Shown piece after piece: positions 1 through 9,231 of a stretch of 64,000 bases of DNA. The notes beneath the pieces were generated by a model. The model worked only from the letters and a program-made list of their open reading frames with translations. It did no database searches and was not told the DNA's origin. Origin of the DNA: Novosphingobium sp. SG751A (lineage in GTDB: Bacteria; Pseudomonadota; Alphaproteobacteria; Sphingomonadales; Sphingomonadaceae); assembly GCF_013149295.1 (NCBI RefSeq), contig NZ_JABGCB010000017.1:1-64000 (forward strand), in the 5' to 3' direction. Positions within the stretch are counted from its first letter, which is position 1. Each line of letters starts with the position of its first letter. The position numbers and the translations under genes are program-made.

Positions 1-96
1 GATATCATGGGACCCGTCCTCTTCCTCGCCAGCGATGCCTCCGCCCTCATCACAGGAACCTCCCTCATCGTCGATGGCGGCTGGACTGCGGATTAG
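1..96 (+). CDS. Short-chain dehydrogenase/reductase, C-terminal fragment (cut by window edge)
   Basis: Only the last 31 codons are present, read in frame from base 1 to a TAG stop. The tail reads FLASDASALITGTSLIVDGG, followed by WTAD; this matches the C-terminal signature of classical SDR oxidoreductases (FLxSdxssxITGxxxxVDGG). Substrate and start cannot be seen. The TAG stop overlaps the TAA stop of convergent dnaE2 by four bases (TTAG). The family is confident from this motif alone; the specific function is unknown. Confidence 0.85.
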   Translation, partial: DIMGPVLFLASDASALITGTSLIVDGGWTAD

Positions 97-3000
97 TGAA
101 AATCGCGTGATTTCGGTAGGATGCGGACATTGCGTGGATGGTTATGCGCCGAGGGGCGGTGAGTTTCTCCCACGACCATTTCCGTCAGCCCGGTCAGCAT
201 CGCGGTGCGGTCGATCACCCGGTCGACCATCACATGCACCACGCCCTCCTTGCTGCGCTGGACCACGCCCTCGATCACCATCAGCCGCGCGGCCATCACC
301 GCGCTGCGCTGCTTTTCCAGATCGCGGGCCCAGAGCAGCGCATTGGCAATGCCGGTTTCATCCTCGATGGTGATGAAAACGGCATTGCCCTTGCCGGGCC
401 GCTGACGGGTCAGGACCACACCCGCCACGCGGATCTTGCGCCCATCTTTCAGCTCTTGCGTATGCGAGCAAGGCGACACGCCCTCCTGTTTGAAAGCATC
501 GCGCAGGAACCGCATCGGATGGTTTTTGAGTGACAGGCGCAGCGTTTGATAATCGGCCAGCACGTCTTCGGCAGGCGGCATGGCGGGCAGGGGAGCATCG
601 GCCTCCTCGCCCAGTTCGGGCGCTCCTGCATGGGCGAAAAGCGGCAATTGCGCGGGCGGCTTGCGGCGCACCTCCCACAATCCGCTGCGCCGCGAATGGC
701 CCAAAGATTTCAGCGCATCGGCATCGGCCAGTTTGCGCAAGGCCGCAGGCGGCAGGGCGGCGCGCTGGGCCAGATCCTCAACCGATTGATAAGGCCCGCC
801 GCCGCGCTGATCGGCAATCGCATCGGCCCATTCGCGGCGAAACCCGTCCAGCCGCGAAAAACCCAATCGCAACACCCGCGCCTCATCCTCCAGTGTGCAA
901 TCCCATGCGCTGTGTCCCACGTCGATGCGGCGCACCAGCACGCCATGCTCCTGGCAATCGCGAACCAACTGGGCCGGGGCGTAAAAGCCCATGGGCTGGC
1001 TGTTGAGCAGCGCGCAGGTGAAGACCGCCGGATGCCGACATTTCAGCCATGAGGACACATAGGCCAGCCAAGCAAAGGCCTGCGCATGGCTTTCAGGAAA
1101 GCCATAGTCGCCAAAGCCTTCGATCTGTTTGAAACATCTTTCGGCAAATTCAGGGTCATAACCGCGCGCCGTCATACCGCCCACCAGCCTTTCCTTATAA
1201 CGGTCCACCGTGCCCTTGTGGCGAAAGGCGGCCATGGCGCGGCGCAGTCCATCGGCCTCGGCCGGCGTGAAGGCCGCTGCCACGATGGCCAGCTTCATGG
1301 CCTGTTCCTGAAACAGGGGGACCCCCTCTGTCTTGCTCAACACCTCCTCCAGTTCATTTGGAGGATATCCCGGACCCGGGCTGGGCAGGACCGCTTTTTC
1401 CTCACCGGTGCGGCGGCGCAGATAGGGATGGACCATGCCTCCCTGAATTGGGCCGGGCCGCACAATCGCCACCTGAATCACCAGATCATAGAGTTTGGTC
1501 GGCCTCATGCGCGGCAACATCGCGATCTGCGCCCGGCTCTCGACCTGAAACGTGCCGATGCTGTCGCCTTTGGACAGCATCTTGTACACGCCCGGATCCT
1601 CCAGCGGCACAGTGCGCAGCGAATAATCGCCCAGCCCATGCCGGCGCAGCAGATCGAAACTCTTGCGGATACAGGTCAGCATCCCCAGCGCCAGCACATC
1701 GACCTTCATCAGGCCCAGTTCGTTGATGTCATCCTTGTCCCATTCGATGAAGGTGCGGTCGGGCATCGCGGCATTATGGATCGGCACCATTTCGTCCAGC
1801 CGCCCTTGGGTCAGCACGAAGCCGCCCACATGCTGCGAAAGATGGCGTGGAAATTCCAGCAATTGATCAACCAGATGCTTCATCCGCGCGATCACCGGAT
1901 TGGCCGGATCAAAGCCCGCCTGCGTCACGCGCGCCTCGGGCACATCGCCGCCCCAACTGCCCCAGATCGTTGATGACAGGCGCGCGGTCACATCCTCGCT
2001 CATGCCCAGCGCCTTGCCCACCTCGCGGATCGTGCTGCGCGGGCGGTAATGGATGACGGTGGCGGCAATCCCGGCGCGATCCCGGCCATAGCGGGCATAG
2101 ATATATTGCATGACCTCCTCGCGGCGCTCATGCTCGAAATCGACGTCAATGTCGGGCGGTTCGTCGCGCGCCTCGGACAGAAAGCGCGAGAAGAGCAGTT
2201 TTGCGCGCACCGGATCAATCGGCGTGATGCCCAGAAAATAGCAGACCAGCGAATTGGCCGCGCTGCCGCGCCCCTGACACAGGATGGGGGGATCAAGGCT
2301 GCGCGCATGATGCACGATGTCATGCACGGTCAGGAAGTAGGGGGCATAGTTGCGCGACCGGATCAGGCCGAATTCTTCCTGCAAAACAGCCATATATTCC
2401 TTGGGCAGGCCATTGGCGAAGTGATTTTTGATGCCCCGCATCACCAGATGTTCCAGCCACGCCTGCGGTTGCCACCCGTCGGGCACCGGTTCATGCGGAT
2501 ATTCATAGCGCAGCTCGTCCAATGTGAACTGCACCCGCGAGAGCAGGTCCATGCTGGCCTCCACCGCCGCCGGACAGACGCGGAACAGGCGCGCCATTTC
2601 GGCGGGGCCTTTCAGATGGCGCTCCGCATTGATGGCAAGGCGCCGCCCGGCGCTCTGGATCGTCACGCCCTCGCGGATACAAGTGAGGATGTCGTGCAGG
2701 GGCCGCGCCTGCGGACTGTCGTAAAGCGCATCATTGCTGGCCAGCAGGGGCACGCCGGTGGCCGCCGATAAAGCCTGCGCCTGCGCCAGACGCCGCGCAT
2801 CGGCCCCGCTGCGCAACATATGCGCCGCCAGCCAGACCGCGCCGGGCCGCGCCTCCTGCAAGCGCTCCAGCACACCGCGATCCTGCCCTATGGCTATCAG
2901 CAGCAGATCATCGGCATGATCGAGCAGATCGGGCAGGCGCAGGATACAATCGCCCTTTTCCGCCCGCCGATTGCCCAAAGTCAGCAGCCGCGTCAGCCGC

Positions 3001-3296
3001 CCCCAGCCATGCCGCGTGGCCGGATAGGCGATGATATCGGGCGTGTCATCGGCAAAGACCAGCCGCGCCCCCACCACCAGTTTCAGCCCGCAGGCCTCGC
3101 GCCCCAGATCTTTCCACGCCTTATGCGCGCGCACTACGCCCGCCACGCTGTTGCGGTCGGCCATGCCCAGTCCGGCCAGCCCCAGCAGCACCGCGCGCGT
3201 CACCATGTCCGCCGGATGCGAGGCCCCGCGCAGAAAACTGTAATTGCTGGCCGCGATCAGCTCGGCAAAAGCGGGAGTCGGGGCGGGCGTTTTCAT
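93..3296 (-). CDS. dnaE2: Error-prone DNA polymerase III alpha subunit DnaE2 (ImuC)
   Basis: Translesion replicase of the SOS mutasome, working with ImuA and ImuB. About 1067 residues: an N-terminal PHP domain (SNYSFLRGASHPADMV near residues 18-33), polymerase core with CQGRGSAANS near 340-349 and the catalytic-acid segment PDIDVDF near 381-387, then finger/HhH regions and a C-terminal OB fold (KIRVAGVVLTRQRPGKGNAVF). The length fits DnaE2 rather than the roughly 1160-residue replicative DnaE. The start MKTPAP is preferred over an ATG 24 bases upstream because its ATG overlaps the imuB TGA (ATGA), the usual coupled junction in this operon. Cotranscribed with imuA and imuB and expected to be LexA controlled. 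Confidence 0.95.
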   Translation of the reverse strand: MKTPAPTPAFAELIAASNYSFLRGASHPADMVTRAVLLGLAGLGMADRNSVAGVVRAHKAWKDLGREACGLKLVVGARLVFADDTPDIIAYPATRHGWGRLTRLLTLGNRRAEKGDCILRLPDLLDHADDLLLIAIGQDRGVLERLQEARPGAVWLAAHMLRSGADARRLAQAQALSAATGVPLLASNDALYDSPQARPLHDILTCIREGVTIQSAGRRLAINAERHLKGPAEMARLFRVCPAAVEASMDLLSRVQFTLDELRYEYPHEPVPDGWQPQAWLEHLVMRGIKNHFANGLPKEYMAVLQEEFGLIRSRNYAPYFLTVHDIVHHARSLDPPILCQGRGSAANSLVCYFLGITPIDPVRAKLLFSRFLSEARDEPPDIDVDFEHERREEVMQYIYARYGRDRAGIAATVIHYRPRSTIREVGKALGMSEDVTARLSSTIWGSWGGDVPEARVTQAGFDPANPVIARMKHLVDQLLEFPRHLSQHVGGFVLTQGRLDEMVPIHNAAMPDRTFIEWDKDDINELGLMKVDVLALGMLTCIRKSFDLLRRHGLGDYSLRTVPLEDPGVYKMLSKGDSIGTFQVESRAQIAMLPRMRPTKLYDLVIQVAIVRPGPIQGGMVHPYLRRRTGEEKAVLPSPGPGYPPNELEEVLSKTEGVPLFQEQAMKLAIVAAAFTPAEADGLRRAMAAFRHKGTVDRYKERLVGGMTARGYDPEFAERCFKQIEGFGDYGFPESHAQAFAWLAYVSSWLKCRHPAVFTCALLNSQPMGFYAPAQLVRDCQEHGVLVRRIDVGHSAWDCTLEDEARVLRLGFSRLDGFRREWADAIADQRGGGPYQSVEDLAQRAALPPAALRKLADADALKSLGHSRRSGLWEVRRKPPAQLPLFAHAGAPELGEEADAPLPAMPPAEDVLADYQTLRLSLKNHPMRFLRDAFKQEGVSPCSHTQELKDGRKIRVAGVVLTRQRPGKGNAVFITIEDETGIANALLWARDLEKQRSAVMAARLMVIEGVVQRSKEGVVHVMVDRVIDRTAMLTGLTEMVVGETHRPSAHNHPRNVRILPKSRDFH

Positions 3297-4852
3297 GCGA
3301 AAAGCCCATGCATATACCAATGCGGATCGGACTTTTCCTCATACAACCCATGGCGGAAAATCCAGTAGCGCCGCCCATGTCGATCCTCGACCCGGTAATA
3401 GTCGCGGGTCAGCCCGCCCATGCCGGGGATCTCGCCCTCCTTGCGCCGCCACCATTGCGCGGCGATGCGTTCCGGCCCTTCAAACCGGCGGACTTCATAA
3501 AGGATGCTTCGCCAGCGGAAACGATGGGGCGGGCCGTCGGGTACTTCGGCAATGACATCAACCTGTTGCGGCGGATCGAACAGGAACAGGGGGCGCAAAG
3601 GCGGCTCTCCCTCCGCCGGGGCGGGCCATGGGATCGGCGCATGATGGATAGCCGGAAGTGCCAGTTGCGCCTGCTCGGGCATATGGCTGTCCTGCGGCAC
3701 AAGGCGGCGCAAGGCCTGCGGCCCCAACCGCGTGCTCAGCCGGTCGATCAGTTCGGCCAGCGCGGCTTCCTGCCTCTCTTCGCCATCCAGCGCGCTCTGG
3801 CTGGCCAACAGCGGTTCGGCCAGAGGCACCAGCAGCGCAATCCGGTCATAGCCAAAACCGGGGTCGAGCGGATCGGCCAGCGCCGCGATGCGTTCATCGA
3901 ACAGGCGCAGCACCAGCGCCGGATCGCGCGTGGGCAGACCGGTTTCGATCATCAGCCGATGCCGCGCCCCATCGCTGCGAAACAGGGTGAGGGCAAAGCG
4001 CCGCCCGCCCAGATCGCGCTGCGCCATCTCGCCCGCAGCCTGATGCATCAGGTCGAGGAAGCAGGCCGCGATGGAGGATTGCAGGCCGATGGGTTCGGGA
4101 AATCGCCGCTCGAAGCGCAGCGGGCGCGGGCGAAGGATGGGCGCAATCGGCGCCTGCTCCTCGCCCAGCAGGCGGCGCAGGGCGGTGACCGTTTGCCCAC
4201 CGAAACGCGCGGCGATGGCGGCCATCGACCGCCCCGCCACATCGCCCACCGTTTTCAGCCCCGCGCGCGAAAGCGCCAGCGCCGCCTCATGTTCCAGCCC
4301 CAGCGCAGCCATCGGCAGGGCGCGGATCGCGCGGCCTTCATCGGCCACGGGCCCCTGGCCATAATGCACCCCATAACGAACCAGAGCCTGCGCCGCCTCA
4401 GACGTTGCAGCCATGGCCACCCGCGTGGTCATGCCGATGTCGGCCATCGCATCCTCGACCTGAGCGGCCAAACCGGCCTCGCCGCCGAACAGGTGATCGA
4501 CCCCGGTGCTTTCCATCACCAGCCCGTCGGGCGGCGTCACCATCACATGGGGCGACCATGCGCCGCAGCGCCGCGCCAGACGCATCAGCCAGTGTGCATC
4601 GGCTTCCTCGTCCATTTCGGCCACGATCAGATCGGGCAAAACCGCCCGCGCATCGGCCAAAGCCATGCCCACCACCATGCCTTGATCCCGCGCCGCGCCA
4701 TTCACCGCGCCCAGCCGCAAGGCCCCGCGCACCTTGGCCACCATGGCCAGAGGCGCGTCATGCAGCGTGCCGCTCTCCTGCTCGATCCCCCGCTCGACCT
4801 TGAGCCGGTCGGTCGAGAGGAACGGGAACCACAGCGCCAGATAGCGCTTCAT
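3293..4852 (-). CDS. imuB: ImuB, catalytically inactive Y-family polymerase-like protein
   Basis: Hub protein of the ImuA-ImuB-DnaE2 mutasome; in characterised systems it binds the beta clamp, ImuA and DnaE2 but does not polymerise. About 519 residues. The N-terminus MKRYLALWFPFLSTDRL lies where true Y-family polymerases have the DxD metal site (hIDmDaFFAsVE); the acidic residues are missing, as is typical of ImuB. A helix-hairpin-helix-like region (LKTVGDVAGRSMAAIAARFG) and a little-finger-like region follow. The start at 4852 is chosen for the AAGGG seven bases upstream; an ATG 33 bases further upstream exists. It overlaps the 3' end of imuA by about 95 bases. Confidence 0.92.
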   Translation of the reverse strand: MKRYLALWFPFLSTDRLKVERGIEQESGTLHDAPLAMVAKVRGALRLGAVNGAARDQGMVVGMALADARAVLPDLIVAEMDEEADAHWLMRLARRCGAWSPHVMVTPPDGLVMESTGVDHLFGGEAGLAAQVEDAMADIGMTTRVAMAATSEAAQALVRYGVHYGQGPVADEGRAIRALPMAALGLEHEAALALSRAGLKTVGDVAGRSMAAIAARFGGQTVTALRRLLGEEQAPIAPILRPRPLRFERRFPEPIGLQSSIAACFLDLMHQAAGEMAQRDLGGRRFALTLFRSDGARHRLMIETGLPTRDPALVLRLFDERIAALADPLDPGFGYDRIALLVPLAEPLLASQSALDGEERQEAALAELIDRLSTRLGPQALRRLVPQDSHMPEQAQLALPAIHHAPIPWPAPAEGEPPLRPLFLFDPPQQVDVIAEVPDGPPHRFRWRSILYEVRRFEGPERIAAQWWRRKEGEIPGMGGLTRDYYRVEDRHGRRYWIFRHGLYEEKSDPHWYMHGLFA

Positions 4853-5549
4853 GGTTTTGCCCTTTACGGAACTGGCATTTTTCACGGTCCCACTCCAGCC
4901 GCCAGCTCTGGCCGGACGGGCCGGAGCGCTGGCGCAACAAGGTCACATCGAAACAGGGTGCGCCCGGCGCATTGCCCAATAAGGCTTGCGAGGGCGCAGC
5001 CGTCACCTGCCATCGCGTGCGCGCCGCGCTGGGCGTTGGTGCGGCATCCATGCGCAGCAGCAGCAAAGGCACGCCCGATTGCTCTGCCGCCAGCGCAAAG
5101 CGGCGGCTCGCCGTCAGGTCCAGCTCGCGCATAGCCCCCCAGCTTTCCACCACCACCGCCCCCAGCGCCGCGCAGCGCAAGCCATCGACCGCCGCGCGCA
5201 GCAGCCCCATCGTATCGCCCACCACGCCGACCAATCCGCCATCGGGCGCGCCGCCCAGCTCGGCCCAGCCCGCACCCTGAAACACGCCCAGCGCGCCCAC
5301 CGCCCGCCGCGAACGCAGCCAGAGCAAGGGCCGCGCGCCGGACATGCCCCCCCCGCACATCCCCATCGCGGCGCCCAGCGTGAAACCCGCCGCCGCCGCT
5401 GCATCGCCCACCTCGGCCGCATAGATCTCGTGCAGGCAGCCATGAGCCAGCCCGCCGCCCAGCGCGGCGTCCATAGGCTCCATGCCGCTGCTCCACCGGG
5501 ATAGGGGCGGCGCATCAGGCATGGGCGAGGGGGCGTTTATGATTCTCAT
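4758..5549 (-). CDS. imuA: ImuA, RecA-like SOS mutagenesis accessory protein
   Basis: First gene of the imuA-imuB-dnaE2 operon. Up to 263 residues, rich in Gly and Ala, with the ImuA-type opening LSRWSSGMEPMDAALGGGLAHGCLHEIYA and a RecA-fold pattern of hydrophobic strands (PLLWLRS, GAVVVESW). It ends with WRLEWDREKCQFRKG and GAVVPVP, both usual near the C-terminus of this family. Two starts are possible: ATG at 5549, only two bases from the LexA box, and ATG at 5522 (MPDAPP). The later one leaves room for a 5' leader and may be the real start. The 3' end runs into imuB in another frame. Confidence 0.85.
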   Translation of the reverse strand: MRIINAPSPMPDAPPLSRWSSGMEPMDAALGGGLAHGCLHEIYAAEVGDAAAAAGFTLGAAMGMCGGGMSGARPLLWLRSRRAVGALGVFQGAGWAELGGAPDGGLVGVVGDTMGLLRAAVDGLRCAALGAVVVESWGAMRELDLTASRRFALAAEQSGVPLLLLRMDAAPTPSAARTRWQVTAAPSQALLGNAPGAPCFDVTLLRQRSGPSGQSWRLEWDREKCQFRKGQNHEALSGAVVPVPLDRPAQGRAGDRAGERHAA

Positions 5550-5551
5550 GT

Positions 5552-5566
5552 GTTCTTATTATGTTC
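5552..5566 (-). promoter_or_regulatory. LexA (SOS) box of imuA-imuB-dnaE2
   Basis: The sequence is GTTC-TTATTAT-GTTC, a perfect match to the direct-repeat LexA box of alphaproteobacteria (GTTC-N7-GTTC). It lies immediately upstream of imuA. Control of imuA-imuB-dnaE2 by LexA is established in related bacteria; for this copy it is inferred from the motif and its position. Confidence 0.85.
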
Positions 5567-5721
5567 CAATCGAGGTGAAGATCAAGCCCCCGCTTGCCCC
5601 CTTGCAAACCAAGGATTTGACACAGGTTGACCGCTAAAGCGTTGCCTACGCGCGATGGATGGAGCGGGCTTTCACTACGGTCCATCCCCGCTTCTGCTAA
5701 GCAGCGAAGGTGCACAAGTTC

Positions 5722-6570
5722 ATGTTTCTTCACGAACGGACCCGTTTCACAGGGCTGGTTCCGGCGCTCGTCCTTGCCTGCGCGGCCTGTACGCCGCAGA
5801 CGGGGCTTCATACGCAGGCGCCGGCACAGGCCGAGCCATCGATGGCGGGGGATTGGTGGCATCAATCGGGCGACGCGCTGCTGGATGAAATGGTGGCGCA
5901 GGCATTGAGCGCCCTGCCGCCCGTCTGCGCCGCGCCGGAGAGGGGGATTCGCGGCGGCATCCGGGCCGCGCTGCATCATCAAAGCGCCGAAAAACGCCAT
6001 GCGCAGGAGCATGAGCGCGCCGTGGAACGCCTGCAAAAGGCCGAGGCGGTGGCCGGGGCCTATCTGCGGCTGCGTGCTTGGGCCGATCGTCTGGCCGCGC
6101 GCCATGCGATGCTGGCGCCATGGGTCGACAATGCCGAAATCGCCCGTTTCCGCCGCGAGGCCGGGCTGGTGCCCGCGCTGGATGAGGATATGGCGGGGGT
6201 GATGGTGGGCCTCAATGCCAGTGACGAGGATGCCGCGCGCGCCGGGCTGGAACGCGCGCTGACCGATCTGGCTCGTTTGACCGGACAGGACGCGGCGGCT
6301 CTGCGTGCAAGGCTGGACAAGACCTCGGCCATGCCGATCGGCAATGGGGCGGCGACCTCGAATACTTTGCTGGCGCAGGCCGAAGCCGCGCTGGCCAATG
6401 CCCGCATCGCCTATCGCGGCGGCGCGGCCAGTTTCGCCACGCTCTATGTGGCCGAGGCCAATGCTTTGGCCGCGCGTGAGGCGCAGATCATGGCCAATCA
6501 CACTGCCGCGCTTGCCACCATTCGCCAATGGAGCGAAAAGGCCATGGCCGAGGAGGCGCATTGTGGCTGA
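5722..6570 (+). CDS. Short TolC/OprM-like outer-membrane efflux lipoprotein
   Basis: About 282 residues. The N-terminus MFLHERTRFTGLVPALVLACAAC has a lipobox, and the next segment (DWWHQSGDALLDEMVAQAL) matches the start of mature OprM/NodT-type outer-membrane factors. The C-terminal part (LLAQAEAALANARIAYRGGAASFATLYVAEANAL) matches the second helical repeat of that family. The whole is far shorter than the usual 450-500 residues, so much of the first barrel/helix repeat appears missing although the frame is open. The ATG at 5722 has GAAGG upstream; a GTG at 5710 is the alternative. It overlaps the adaptor gene by eight bases and leads an operon with opgG and opgH. Confidence 0.7.
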   Translation: MFLHERTRFTGLVPALVLACAACTPQTGLHTQAPAQAEPSMAGDWWHQSGDALLDEMVAQALSALPPVCAAPERGIRGGIRAALHHQSAEKRHAQEHERAVERLQKAEAVAGAYLRLRAWADRLAARHAMLAPWVDNAEIARFRREAGLVPALDEDMAGVMVGLNASDEDAARAGLERALTDLARLTGQDAAALRARLDKTSAMPIGNGAATSNTLLAQAEAALANARIAYRGGAASFATLYVAEANALAAREAQIMANHTAALATIRQWSEKAMAEEAHCG

Positions 6571-7735
6571 ACTATCGCCGACCGACAGCCTGCTGGGCGC
6601 GCAGACGCCCCGGCGGCGGCGCGGGTTGACCGTGCTGTTGCTGGTGCTGCTGGCCGGATTTGCGGCGCTCTGGCTGTTCACGCGTTTTCTGGTGGGGACG
6701 GATTCGCCCTATTTCACCGCCCCTGTCGAACGCGGCGATCTGACGCCCACGCTCTCGCTGCGCGGCACGCTGCATGGTGAGGGCGAAGTGACGATCGCTG
6801 CCGCGCAGGATGGCGTGGTGGTCAGCCTTGCCTCGCCGGGCGGAATGCGCGTGGCGGCGGGGCAGGAACTGGTGGTGCTCGATACGCAGGCGCTGGCGCG
6901 CAGCCTTGAGAGCAATAAGGCCGCGCTGGAGAGCGCGAAGGAGGCCCAGCAGCGCGCCCAGATCACCCTGCGCGAACATCAGGTTCGGTTGGATCGCTAT
7001 GAGGGCGTGTGGCGCAAATCGGGCGGACGGGTGCCTTCGCTTAACGAGATGGAGGGTGCGCGCGCCGATGTTTCGCGCGCGCAGATCGACCTGTCCCGCG
7101 CGCAGGACGCCATTGCGCAGGGCGAGCGGCAGATCGAGATGGATCAGGCATCGATGGCCAATGCCATCGCGCGGGCGCCTTTTGCGGGCTATCTGGTGGC
7201 CTGCTCGGTGGCGCCGGGGCAATGGGTTCATGCCGGGCAACCGCTTTGCACCATCGCGGCCAATCCGGAAAAGCTGAGCATCTCTGTGCCGATTACGGAA
7301 AGCGATGCCGGGCGCATGGCAGCGAAAGCGGGCGCCCGCGTGCTGGTCGATGGCAAGAGCGATGCGGAACGCAAGGCGGCGTTGGTGCGCATCGACCGAC
7401 TGCCCCATGGCGGGCGTGAGGCGTTGTTCGCGCTGGCTCCGCCGGAAAAAGAGGGCGCGGCGCTGCTCCCCGGCCTTGAGGCGCTGGCCCAAATCGATCT
7501 GGCCGAGCGCGAGAATGTCCTGCTGGTTCCCAATGCCGCGTTGACTTTCAGCCTGCATGGCGAGGAACGCAGCCGCCAGAGCGGCGTTTATGTGGCAGGC
7601 AGTGATGGCGCCCCGCGTTTCGTCGCCGTCGCGCTGGGGGCCAATGACGGCCATCGCAGCGAAGTTTTGTCGAGCGCGTTGCAGCCGGGCGATCAGGTGA
7701 TCATCGGATGGCGGCGCGACCACAAAGGATCATGA
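6563..7735 (+). CDS. HlyD/RND-type periplasmic adaptor (membrane fusion) protein
   Basis: About 390 residues from a GTG start with GAGGAG nine bases upstream. One N-terminal membrane segment (GLTVLLLVLLAGFAALWLFTRFLV) is followed by a lipoyl-like half (GEVTIAAAQDGVVVSLASPGGMRVAAGQELVVLD), a coiled-coil hairpin (about residues 105-190), the second lipoyl half (ARAPFAGYLVACSVAPGQWVHAGQPLCTI) and beta-barrel/proximal domains. Such adaptors join an inner-membrane pump to an outer-membrane channel. No pump gene is adjacent; the genes that follow are opgG and opgH. Role in glucan export or envelope assembly is inference only. Confidence 0.85.
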   Translation: MAELSPTDSLLGAQTPRRRRGLTVLLLVLLAGFAALWLFTRFLVGTDSPYFTAPVERGDLTPTLSLRGTLHGEGEVTIAAAQDGVVVSLASPGGMRVAAGQELVVLDTQALARSLESNKAALESAKEAQQRAQITLREHQVRLDRYEGVWRKSGGRVPSLNEMEGARADVSRAQIDLSRAQDAIAQGERQIEMDQASMANAIARAPFAGYLVACSVAPGQWVHAGQPLCTIAANPEKLSISVPITESDAGRMAAKAGARVLVDGKSDAERKAALVRIDRLPHGGREALFALAPPEKEGAALLPGLEALAQIDLAERENVLLVPNAALTFSLHGEERSRQSGVYVAGSDGAPRFVAVALGANDGHRSEVLSSALQPGDQVIIGWRRDHKGS

Positions 7736-9231
7736 TGATTTCCCGATTGACCCGAAGGAATGTGACGAAAAGCGGATTGGGCGCTCTGATGATGGCTTTT
7801 GCCGGGCGTGCTCTGGGCGAGGCGGCCATACCGGGGCGTTTCGGGCCCGCGCGGCGCTTTTCATGGGATGATCTGGTGGCGCAGGCGCAGATGCGCGCTC
7901 GCCGCCCCTATGCCCGCCAGATCGCCGTCCATGCCGTGCCCGATTTCGACACCCATGTACGCTTGAGCTATGATCCCGCCGAGATGGTGGCGGGCCGTTT
8001 ACGCCTGTTTCCGGCCAAGGTGGATACGGCGCCCGATGCGGTGAACATCCATGTCGTGGAAAATGGCATGGCGCGCGCGATTGTGGACACCCATGGCCTG
8101 TTCGGCGGCGGGCAATCGGCCGATGTCGCCGGTTTCCGCGTGATGGAGGCCCATGGCGGTGGTGACTGGCTGGCCAGCCTTGGCGCGTCCTATTTCCGCG
8201 CGGTGGGGCCAACCGGGCAATATGGCCTCTCGGCCCGCGCGATTGCCGTCGACACGGCCATGCCGGGGCCTGAGGAATTCCCCGCCTTCACCGATTTCTG
8301 GATCGAACAGAAGGGGCCGGATCATCTGCTGATCCAAGCGCTGGTCGACGGGCCTTCGCTGTGCGGGGCCTATGCGTTTGACATTACGCGCACGGGCGCG
8401 GGGGTCGAGCATGGGGTGCGCGCGGCGCTGTTTATCCGGCGCGACATTCGGCGGCTGGGCGTGGCGCCGATCACCAGCATGTTCGATTTCGATCAGGCCA
8501 CCCGCCCCGCCGATGGCGACTGGCGGCCCGAGGTGCATGACAGCGACGGTCTGGCCATCCATGCCGGCAATGGCGAGCGGGTCTGGCGCCCGCTGGACAA
8601 TCCGCCGGGGCCGCGCGTTCACATGCTGCGCGCCGACGGGGTGAAGGGCTTTGGCATGATCCAGCGCGACACCGCCTTTGACCATTATCAGGACGATCTC
8701 AATTTCTACAATCGCCGCCCCTCGCTCTGGGTCGAACCGGAGGGCGATTGGGGGCCGGGCGCGGTGATGCTCTACGAGATGAACACGATCTCGGAAAATG
8801 TTGATAATATGGCGGCGATGTGGGTTTCCGACCGGCCCGCGCGCGCCGGGGACCGCCGCGATTTCGCCTATCGGCTGCGTTGGGGGCAGGGCGATCTGGC
8901 GGGTGATGGCAATGCCGTTTGCGTCAATTTTTTCATGGGGCCGGGCGGCGTGCCGGGCGCCGATCCGATTGCCGGGGCCATGCGCTATGTTTTCGATTTT
9001 TCCGGCCCGGCGCTGCGCGGCCTGACGCGGGACAGCAAGGTTGAGGCGGTGACCGATCTGGGCGCGGCGCTGATCATGGCCAATGTGTTTCCGGTGGAGG
9101 GTCAGCAGGACCTGTGGCGCGTGACGATGGATGTCCGGGTCGAAGGTCTGAAACAGAATGAGTTTCGCCTGTTTCTGCGCCGGGCGGGCGGGGCGCTGAG
9201 TGAGACCGTGATCAAGACGGTGCGCCCATGA
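7732..9231 (+). CDS. opgG: Periplasmic glucan biosynthesis protein OpgG/OpgD (MdoG family)
   Basis: About 499 residues. Needed for osmoregulated periplasmic glucan (OPG) synthesis after the OpgH synthase. The family pattern is clear: RFSWDDLVAQAQMRARRPY, RLSYDPAEM, EFPAFTDFWIEQ, FIRRDIRRLGVAPITSMFDFD, HDSDGLAIHAGNGERVWRPLDNP and FGMIQRDTAFDHYQDDLNFYNRRPSLWVEP. The N-terminus MMISRLTRRNVTKSGLGALMMAFAG carries a twin-arginine-like signal, as in OpgD. The ATG overlaps the adaptor stop (ATGA) and has AAAGGA upstream, so translation is probably coupled. OpgG versus OpgD cannot be told apart here; pairing with opgH favours OpgG. Confidence 0.9.
   Translation: MMISRLTRRNVTKSGLGALMMAFAGRALGEAAIPGRFGPARRFSWDDLVAQAQMRARRPYARQIAVHAVPDFDTHVRLSYDPAEMVAGRLRLFPAKVDTAPDAVNIHVVENGMARAIVDTHGLFGGGQSADVAGFRVMEAHGGGDWLASLGASYFRAVGPTGQYGLSARAIAVDTAMPGPEEFPAFTDFWIEQKGPDHLLIQALVDGPSLCGAYAFDITRTGAGVEHGVRAALFIRRDIRRLGVAPITSMFDFDQATRPADGDWRPEVHDSDGLAIHAGNGERVWRPLDNPPGPRVHMLRADGVKGFGMIQRDTAFDHYQDDLNFYNRRPSLWVEPEGDWGPGAVMLYEMNTISENVDNMAAMWVSDRPARAGDRRDFAYRLRWGQGDLAGDGNAVCVNFFMGPGGVPGADPIAGAMRYVFDFSGPALRGLTRDSKVEAVTDLGAALIMANVFPVEGQQDLWRVTMDVRVEGLKQNEFRLFLRRAGGALSETVIKTVRP

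Noticed and set aside
3297..3320. Longer dnaE2 start (MVYAWAFR)
   Set aside because: The extension lies inside imuB, and the next ATG overlaps the imuB stop as ATGA, the normal coupled junction.
5617..5646. TTGACA box before the TolC-like gene as a promoter
   Set aside because: No acceptable -10 hexamer lies at 16-18 bases; only the -35-like half is convincing.
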